From Actinomadura rifamycini DSM 43936 (GTDB lineage Bacteria > Actinomycetota > Actinomycetes > Streptosporangiales > Streptosporangiaceae): a stretch of 64,000 bases of DNA. The stretch is taken from NCBI RefSeq assembly GCF_000425065.1, contig NZ_AULB01000012.1:124001-188000 (forward strand). Reading direction: 5' to 3'. How positions within the stretch are numbered: position 1 is the first letter of the stretch; the number at the start of each line of letters is the position of its first letter. A program made the translations under genes and the position numbers. This document shows positions 58,743 to 64,000 of the stretch, in pieces. The notes beneath the pieces were generated by a model. That model was not told where the DNA came from and ran no database searches. It saw nothing but the letters and a program-made list of their open reading frames with translations.

Positions 58743-59711
58743 GTGAACGTCGTGGGGCATTTGCACTGCTTCGTCATCGTCGCCGAGGAACTGCACTTCG
58801 GCCACGCGGCGGAGCGGCTCGGCATGGCGCAGCCGCCGCTGAGCCAGCGGATCCAGCGACTGGAGAAGGAACTCGGAGTGCGGCTGTTCGACCGGACGAG
58901 CCGGAAGGTGGAGCTCACGGCGGCGGGGCGGCTCCTGCTCGACGACGCCCGTGACATCCTCTCCCGCGTGGAACGCGTCTACGACCTCGCCGAACGGGCG
59001 CGGCGCGGCGAGATCGGCACCGTCCGGGCCGGGCTGCCGAGCGACCTCGGCGGCCCGCCGGTCGCCGCGCTGATCGCCGCGTTCCGGGAGCGCCGCCCCG
59101 ACCTGCGCCTCGAACTGCGGGAGATCTCCACCGCCGAGCAGATCGGCGCGCTCGCCGACGGGACGCTCGACGCGGGCGTCGTCCGGCACCCCTGCGACGC
59201 CCGCGGCCTGGAGCTCGGCCCGCTGCTCGGCCAGCCCGTCGGGGTGCTGCTGCCCGCCGGCGCCGACCTCGCGGACGCCGCAGAGGTGCGGCTGCCCGAC
59301 CTCGCCGGCCGCGACCTCGTGACGTTCCCCCGCGACGAGGCGCCCGGCGCCCACGACGACCTGCTCGCCGGCTGCCGCCGGCACGGGTACGCGCCGCCCG
59401 CCGTCCACGAGGCGCGGCACCCCCAGTTCGCGCTCGGGCTCGTCCTCGCCGGGACGGCCGTCGCGTTCGTCCCCCGCACCGCCGACCCCGGCGGCGGGGC
59501 GGTGTGGCGGCCCCTGCACGGCGAGCCGCTGACCTGGCGGACGTCCTGCGCGTGGCGGCGCGCCGCCGACCCCGAGCACGCGCGGGCGATCGCCGACTTC
59601 ACCGCCGTCGCCACCGCGGTGCTGCGCCGGGAGGCCGGGATGGCGCCGCTGGACGCCGCGCCCGCCCCCGCCCGCCGCGTGCTGCGCCCGTCCTCGGGGT
59701 TCCTGGCGTGA
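58743..59711 (+). CDS. LysR family regulator, BlaA/AmpR-like by context
   Basis: The 322-residue protein has an N-terminal winged HTH (HLHCFVIVAEELHFGHAAERLGMAQPPLSQRIQRLEKELG, about 6-45) and an effector domain (VRAGLPSDLGGPPVAALIAAFRERRPDLRLEL onwards). It is divergent from a PBP gene and followed, with a GTGA overlap, by an SxxK/SDN/KTG protein. This matches the BlaA-BlaB regulator pair of the Streptomyces cacaoi beta-lactamase. GTG 58743 gives the usual short N-terminus before the HTH; GTG 58725 is possible. It probably controls the PBP and the beta-lactamase. Confidence 0.85.
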   Translation: MNVVGHLHCFVIVAEELHFGHAAERLGMAQPPLSQRIQRLEKELGVRLFDRTSRKVELTAAGRLLLDDARDILSRVERVYDLAERARRGEIGTVRAGLPSDLGGPPVAALIAAFRERRPDLRLELREISTAEQIGALADGTLDAGVVRHPCDARGLELGPLLGQPVGVLLPAGADLADAAEVRLPDLAGRDLVTFPRDEAPGAHDDLLAGCRRHGYAPPAVHEARHPQFALGLVLAGTAVAFVPRTADPGGGAVWRPLHGEPLTWRTSCAWRRAADPEHARAIADFTAVATAVLRREAGMAPLDAAPAPARRVLRPSSGFLA

Positions 59712-60625
59712 CCCGCGGGACGGCCGGGACGGCCGGGGTGACCGCGCGGATCGAGGCGGCGTTCCGCGACGCCGGGGTGACCGGGCACTGCCACGCCGTC
59801 GACGTCGACACCGGACGGGACGTCGGCGTCCGCGCGGGCGAGCCCGTGGTGCTCGCGTCGGTGTTCAAGGTGCCGCTGCTGGTCGCGTTCCACCGCCGCG
59901 TCGCGGCCGGGACCCTCGACCCGACCGAGCCCGCGACGCTGCCCGCCGCCGACCGCACGTCCGGCCCGACCGGCGTGTCCGCGCTGCTGGACGACGTCCG
60001 GATGTCGCTCCGCGACCTCGCCACCCTCATGATCACGGTGAGCGACAACGCGGCGGCCGACTACCTGCTCGACCGGGTCGGGCTGGCCGCGGTGAACGCG
60101 GCCGCCGCCGAGCTCGGGCTCCCCGGGACGCACGTGTCCGGCAGCGGCCGGGAGATGCTCGACCACCTGTACCGGGACACGGACGCGACCAGCCTCGGCG
60201 AGGTGTACGCGCGGCTGGAGGAGCCCGGGATGCCCGCGCGCGTCCGTCCGCTGGACCCGCTGCGCACGAGCCGCAGCACGCCCCGGGAGATGACCCGGCT
60301 GCTGTCGCTCATCTGGCGGGACGAGGCCGCGCCGCCCGCGGAATGCGCGGCCATGCGCCGGATGTTCGGACTCCAGGTGTGGCCGCACCGTCTGTCGTCC
60401 GGCTTCCCGTTCGAGGACGTCGTCGTCAGCGGCAAGACCGGGACGCTCCCGACCGTCCGCAACGAGGTGGGCGTCGTGGAGTACCCGGACGGCGGCCGGT
60501 ACGCGGTCGCGGTGTTCACCCGGACGCCCGTCCCGCTGGCCGTCCACCCGGCGGGCGACGCCGTGATCGGCACGGCCGCCCGGATGGCGGTCGAGCACAT
60601 CCGCGACCGGGCGGTCACCGCCTGA
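59708..60625 (+). CDS. Cytoplasmic penicillin-recognising-like protein (BlaB-like)
   Basis: The 305-residue beta-lactamase-fold protein has SVFK (51-54), SDN (112-114) and KTGT (243-246) but no signal peptide, no TM and no ExxLN omega-loop base. It is therefore unlikely to be a secreted beta-lactamase. Its GTG overlaps the LysR stop, indicating cotranslation. In Streptomyces cacaoi the BlaB protein with similar traits is needed together with BlaA for beta-lactamase induction; the same signalling role is inferred here. A simple serine hydrolase is the alternative. Confidence 0.8.
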   Translation: MTRGTAGTAGVTARIEAAFRDAGVTGHCHAVDVDTGRDVGVRAGEPVVLASVFKVPLLVAFHRRVAAGTLDPTEPATLPAADRTSGPTGVSALLDDVRMSLRDLATLMITVSDNAAADYLLDRVGLAAVNAAAAELGLPGTHVSGSGREMLDHLYRDTDATSLGEVYARLEEPGMPARVRPLDPLRTSRSTPREMTRLLSLIWRDEAAPPAECAAMRRMFGLQVWPHRLSSGFPFEDVVVSGKTGTLPTVRNEVGVVEYPDGGRYAVAVFTRTPVPLAVHPAGDAVIGTAARMAVEHIRDRAVTA

Positions 60626-60786
60626 CCGGCGGCCGCACCGGGACGGCGGACGCGCCGCACGCCCCCAAAATGGGCGAACTGACCGAACGTGGCCGTCCCT
60701 ATACCGTTCAGCGGTTCGACCGCTAATCCAGCACTCGTTCACTGAACATAGGCTGTACCTCTGCTTTGATCACTCTTGGGGAGACT

Positions 60787-63465
60787 GTGTTGCGGCTGCC
60801 GGAGCATCTCGAGCTACTGCTCACCGACGAGCCGGTTCTCGACGTCTACGCGCACGGTCCGTGGCGGGTGCCCGACGGGCTGTTCGAGGAGATCGCCGGC
60901 CGGATCGACGCCCTCGCCGCCGACCCGCGCGCCGCGGAGCTGACCACCGACGAGCACAAGCTGCTGACGCTCCCCGCGTCGCTGGTCACCGCGGAGATCT
61001 TCGGGATCCTGGCGTTCCTGCCGGGCGGCGGCGCGATCAAGGCCGGGTCCCGCTCGCAGCTCCCGGAGCGGCTGCTGCACCGGCACCTGGTGAACCCCGG
61101 CCCGCTCAGCAACCGGATGGCCCGCTGGGACGCGCCCGGCGGCCGGTGGCGCCCCCCGGTGGACTGGCTGATCGAGGCGCCCGACCGCAAGCTCGCGATC
61201 GAGCTCGCGCGCGACTGCCTCGCCGTCCTGGAGGGCATCGAGCCGCTGGAGGAGCGCCGCAGGGCCCTCCTGCGCCTCTACGACGACCCGCCGCAGTGCG
61301 ACGTGAACCTCCCGAAGATGGAGCTGCGGGAGCTGTGGCACCGGCACGCCGACGAGTCGATCCTGCGCGCGGTGCCCGAACTGCAGGGCCCCGTCGGCTA
61401 CCTCGACTGGGTCTGCGCCGGGCTGCTCGCCGCGCACCGGGCGCTCCTCGCGGCGGCCCCGCGGGACGAGACGCCCGAGGTGCACCTCGTCCACCTGCTG
61501 CTCCAGGGCAGCATGGAGCACGTCCCCGCCGAACTGGCCGCCGCGCTCGGCGAGGACCGCTACCACGAGATCCTCGGCCGGTTCCCCGGCGAGCGCCGCG
61601 GGTTCAAGCCGGGCGCCTGGCAGGAGCGGACGCGCGCGTGGCTCGCGCAGGCGCTCGTCGCGGGCGCCGCGGACGCGTGCCGCGCCTGGCTCGACATGGC
61701 GATGCGGTTCATCGCGACCGTCCAGGGGCTCCCCGGCGACCCGTGGTTCCCGAAGGCGGAGTGGATCCCCGTCGGGCAGTTCCAGACGGACCTGCGGCGC
61801 CTGTTCGCGCCGCGCCGCCGCATCGTCAACCCGCTGACCGAGACGCTGAAGGAGCCCGAGCCGCAGGGCGAGGGCGCCCGCCCGCGCCGCCCCGACCTCG
61901 TCTCCGCGCTCGTCGAGCAGCCCGAGGTGACGGCCGCGCTGGAGGAGCTGTCGCGCGGCACCAAGGCCGTGCGGCTGCTGCTCGCCGGCCCCGACGGCAC
62001 CGGCAAGCGGGACGCCGCGCAGGAGCTCGGCCGCGCGCTCGCGCTGGGCCGCGACCCGCTGTGGCTGACCGACAACCTGTTCGCCGGGCAGCGCCTCGCC
62101 GACGCGGTCGCGCGGCTGCACGCGGACGCCCGCGAGTGCGCCGCCGACCGGCTGCTGATCATCGAGGGCCTGGACGAGATCCTCACCGACCCCGGCAACG
62201 GCGAGGCGCTCTCCGCCGAGCTCCACCGGCTCCTGGCCGTCCACCCCGAACTGAACCTGGTCGCGCTGTGCGACGCGGGCGGCGACGACCGCATCCGGGA
62301 GATCAACCCGGCGCTCCCGCTGGGCTTCCGCATCGCGCACACCCGCCCGTTCACCGCCGCGGGCCACGCCGAGCTGTTCCGCCGCGCGCTCGTCCGGCAC
62401 GGCGCCCGCGCGACCCGGCAGGCCGCCGACGCCGCGGGCGAGCTGCTCGCCGCGGCGCCGCCGATGCAGTCGCTGCGCAACGCGCGGCTGGCCCCGCACC
62501 TCGCCGCCGAGGTCGTCGCGGCCGTCCAGGCCCGCTCGGAGGACGGCGAACTCGTCGTCCGCAAGGGCGACATCCCGGCGAGCCTGGACGCGTCCCGCAC
62601 CACCGGCGACCCGCTCGCCGAACTCCGCGACCTCACCGGCCTCGACACGGTCAAGCACGAGATCGCGCTGCTCGTCGCGGGCACCGAGGCGGCGCGGCTG
62701 CGCAGCGAGTCGGGGCTGCGGGTCACGCCCCCGACCCGGCACATGGTGTTCACCGGCAACCCCGGCACCGGCAAGACGATGGTCGCGCGGCTGCTCGGCC
62801 GCATCTACAAGCGGCTCGGCGTGCTGTCCTCCGGGCACCTGGTGGAGGCGTCCCGCGCCCACCTGGTCGGCGAGTACATCGGGCAGACGGCGCCGCGCAC
62901 CCGCCGGCTCGTGGAGCGCGCGATCGGCGGCGTCCTGTTCATCGACGAGGCGTACACGCTGACGCAGTCGCCGCTCAAGGGCGACTACGGGCACGAGGCC
63001 ATCGCCGAACTGGTGAAGCTGATGGAGGACCACCGCGACGACCTCGTCGTCGTCGTGGCCGGATACCAGCAGGAGATGGCCGAGTTCCTCGCCGCCAACC
63101 CCGGCCTCGACTCCCGCTTCCCCAAGCAGATCCACTTCCCCGACTACAGCGACGACGAGCTGATCGCCGTGTTCGGGCAGCTCGCCGACGCCGACGGCTT
63201 CCGGCTCGCCCCCGGCACCCGCGACGTGCTCCGCACGATGCTGCGGCGCGCGCCCCGCGGGCCGTCCTTCGGCAACGGGCGGCTCATGCGCAACCTCCTC
63301 GACGTCGCGGTCGCCCACCAGGCCGACCGGGTCGCCTCCGCCGCCCTCGGCGACGGCGACGCCCCCGCCGCCCCGCCCTCGCGGGACGAGCTGATCACCC
63401 TCACGTCCGACGACCTGCCGCCGCTGCTCGAACACCCGGAAGAGTTCTACGGCCTTTACCTGTAA
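60787..63465 (+). CDS. Double-AAA ATPase, CbbX/EccA/SpoVK-like C-terminus
   Basis: The protein has about 892 residues. The N-terminal ~370 are helical and unrecognised. A first AAA-like domain has GPDGTGKRD (401-409), lacking the usual Thr/Ser after Lys, and IIEGLDEIL. A second, canonical AAA domain carries GNPGTGKT (657-664), LFIDEAYTL, a pore-loop region and a sensor/arginine region near LDSRFPK. The second domain is of the CbbX/SpoVK/EccA type, ATPases that remodel protein complexes. No ESX or Rubisco genes are nearby. GTG 60787 follows GGGGAG; TTG 60766 is an alternative. Probably the last gene of its unit. Confidence 0.75.
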   Translation: MLRLPEHLELLLTDEPVLDVYAHGPWRVPDGLFEEIAGRIDALAADPRAAELTTDEHKLLTLPASLVTAEIFGILAFLPGGGAIKAGSRSQLPERLLHRHLVNPGPLSNRMARWDAPGGRWRPPVDWLIEAPDRKLAIELARDCLAVLEGIEPLEERRRALLRLYDDPPQCDVNLPKMELRELWHRHADESILRAVPELQGPVGYLDWVCAGLLAAHRALLAAAPRDETPEVHLVHLLLQGSMEHVPAELAAALGEDRYHEILGRFPGERRGFKPGAWQERTRAWLAQALVAGAADACRAWLDMAMRFIATVQGLPGDPWFPKAEWIPVGQFQTDLRRLFAPRRRIVNPLTETLKEPEPQGEGARPRRPDLVSALVEQPEVTAALEELSRGTKAVRLLLAGPDGTGKRDAAQELGRALALGRDPLWLTDNLFAGQRLADAVARLHADARECAADRLLIIEGLDEILTDPGNGEALSAELHRLLAVHPELNLVALCDAGGDDRIREINPALPLGFRIAHTRPFTAAGHAELFRRALVRHGARATRQAADAAGELLAAAPPMQSLRNARLAPHLAAEVVAAVQARSEDGELVVRKGDIPASLDASRTTGDPLAELRDLTGLDTVKHEIALLVAGTEAARLRSESGLRVTPPTRHMVFTGNPGTGKTMVARLLGRIYKRLGVLSSGHLVEASRAHLVGEYIGQTAPRTRRLVERAIGGVLFIDEAYTLTQSPLKGDYGHEAIAELVKLMEDHRDDLVVVVAGYQQEMAEFLAANPGLDSRFPKQIHFPDYSDDELIAVFGQLADADGFRLAPGTRDVLRTMLRRAPRGPSFGNGRLMRNLLDVAVAHQADRVASAALGDGDAPAAPPSRDELITLTSDDLPPLLEHPEEFYGLYL

Positions 63466-64000
63466 GGCGTCGCCCTCGGCCGTCAGGCCGCTGGACGGCT
63501 CGGTTGTACCGGTTGTCGCTCTGGGGGTACCGCTTGTCGCGGGCGGCGATCCGGTGGACGTGTGTTCTTCGCCGCTCGTCGAACGGGGCGGGAATCGTGT
63601 GAACCTACTCGCCGGTAGGCGGCAGAGTTCAAGGCACGGCGCTCACCGGGCTTCTGGGGCATTCAGGCCCGTCCAGGGCTCACCGGTCCGCTGGGGTGGG
63701 GCGGAGGCGGCGGTCGCGCGATCGGCCGCCGCCTTCTTTTTTGCAAGGCCCTCGGCGTCAGGCCGCGGGGCGGCCTTCCTTCAACGGGCCTTGCGTGCGA
63801 TTGCTGCATCGTTCCGACTCGCCCAGGGGCTCGCTGCGCGATCAAGTTCTCGCTTCGCTCGGACTTGGCTTCGCTCGCGATCGCAGTGGTTTCCGTCCGC
63901 TCTGGCTGGGGTGATGGCTGGGCAAGTGGGTCTGTCGCTTGTCGGCTCGGTTTCTCTCTGCGGGCGGTCTCGGGGCGGGGTTCGGGCTGGCGGGTGGGCG
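63466..64000. other. 3' region without a convincing gene
   Basis: Contains an intrinsic terminator (63706-63742) about 240 bases after the ATPase gene, and the 9-base word CTTCGCTCG twice (63853-63861 and 63869-63877). Composition beyond 63780 is richer in T than the coding regions. Short ORFs here have no coding signal that I trust. A gene may begin past the window edge. Confidence 0.4.
63706..63742 (+). terminator. Intrinsic terminator
   Basis: GGCGGCGGTCG (63706-63716), a CGCGAT loop and CGGCCGCCGCC (63723-63733) form an 11-bp stem with one G-T pair, followed by TTCTTTTTT. This is a textbook rho-independent terminator, rare in so GC-rich a genome. Confidence 0.85.

Noticed and set aside
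63696..63914. Small ORFs near the right edge
   Set aside because: They run through the terminator hairpin and the repeated CTTCGCTCG words, with no RBS or coding bias.

Overview
The window comes from a very GC-rich, filamentous-type actinobacterium. Codon third positions are almost all G or C, and GTG starts and 1-4 base stop/start overlaps are common. The housekeeping order metG-tatD-...-rsmA(ksgA)-ispE-ABC-F-...-tam/tamR-tetR/desaturase-tRNA-Gln-glmU-prs-rplY-pth is the one I know from Streptomyces and relatives. Gene content would suit Streptosporangiales/Thermomonosporaceae (Actinomadura-like), but the genus is an inference.

Region 1 (1-17.6 kb) is a surface-polysaccharide locus. It holds an APH-fold kinase-like protein (cut by the window edge), two PAPS-type sulfotransferases, two Wzz-like co-polymerases with eroded kinase domains, a Wzx-type flippase, a seven-repeat RCC1 lipoprotein, a GH26-like secreted glycosidase, a family 2 glycosyltransferase, cysN-cysD-cysQ and an initiating polyprenyl-phosphate sugar transferase. 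CysND makes APS and CysQ removes the PAP left by sulfotransferases, so the simplest reading is a locus for a sulfated exopolysaccharide. No APS kinase or Wzy-type polymerase is visible in the window.

Region 2 (17.7-41.8 kb) is the conserved core with accessory insertions: a lower-GC HTH/endonuclease-like gene beside tRNA-Gln, an ADP-ribosylglycohydrolase, a desaturase behind a perfect palindrome with a TetR gene downstream, and a divergent tam/tamR pair with three copies of one operator. Between rsmA and tatD, where actinobacteria usually carry rpfB, there is instead a head-to-tail array of five paralogous two-TM proteins of unknown function. The first copy is truncated and its C-terminal remnant is still readable downstream.

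Region 3 (41.9-53.3 kb) carries polytopic GT-C-like membrane proteins, a polyprenol-phosphate GT2, rsmI, a Pmt protein mannosyltransferase and an MFS transporter with a 12-bp direct repeat at its promoter.

Region 4 (53.4-64 kb) holds an LppU/septum-formation-like membrane protein, a LacI regulator, and a beta-lactam response cluster. That cluster is a class A beta-lactamase lipoprotein, a convergent PBP2a-like transpeptidase, a divergent LysR regulator, and a signal-less SxxK/SDN/KTG protein overlapping the LysR gene. It resembles the BlaA/BlaB regulators of Streptomyces cacaoi. The window ends with a double-AAA ATPase and an intrinsic terminator. I saw no rRNA, CRISPR array, insertion sequence or prophage.
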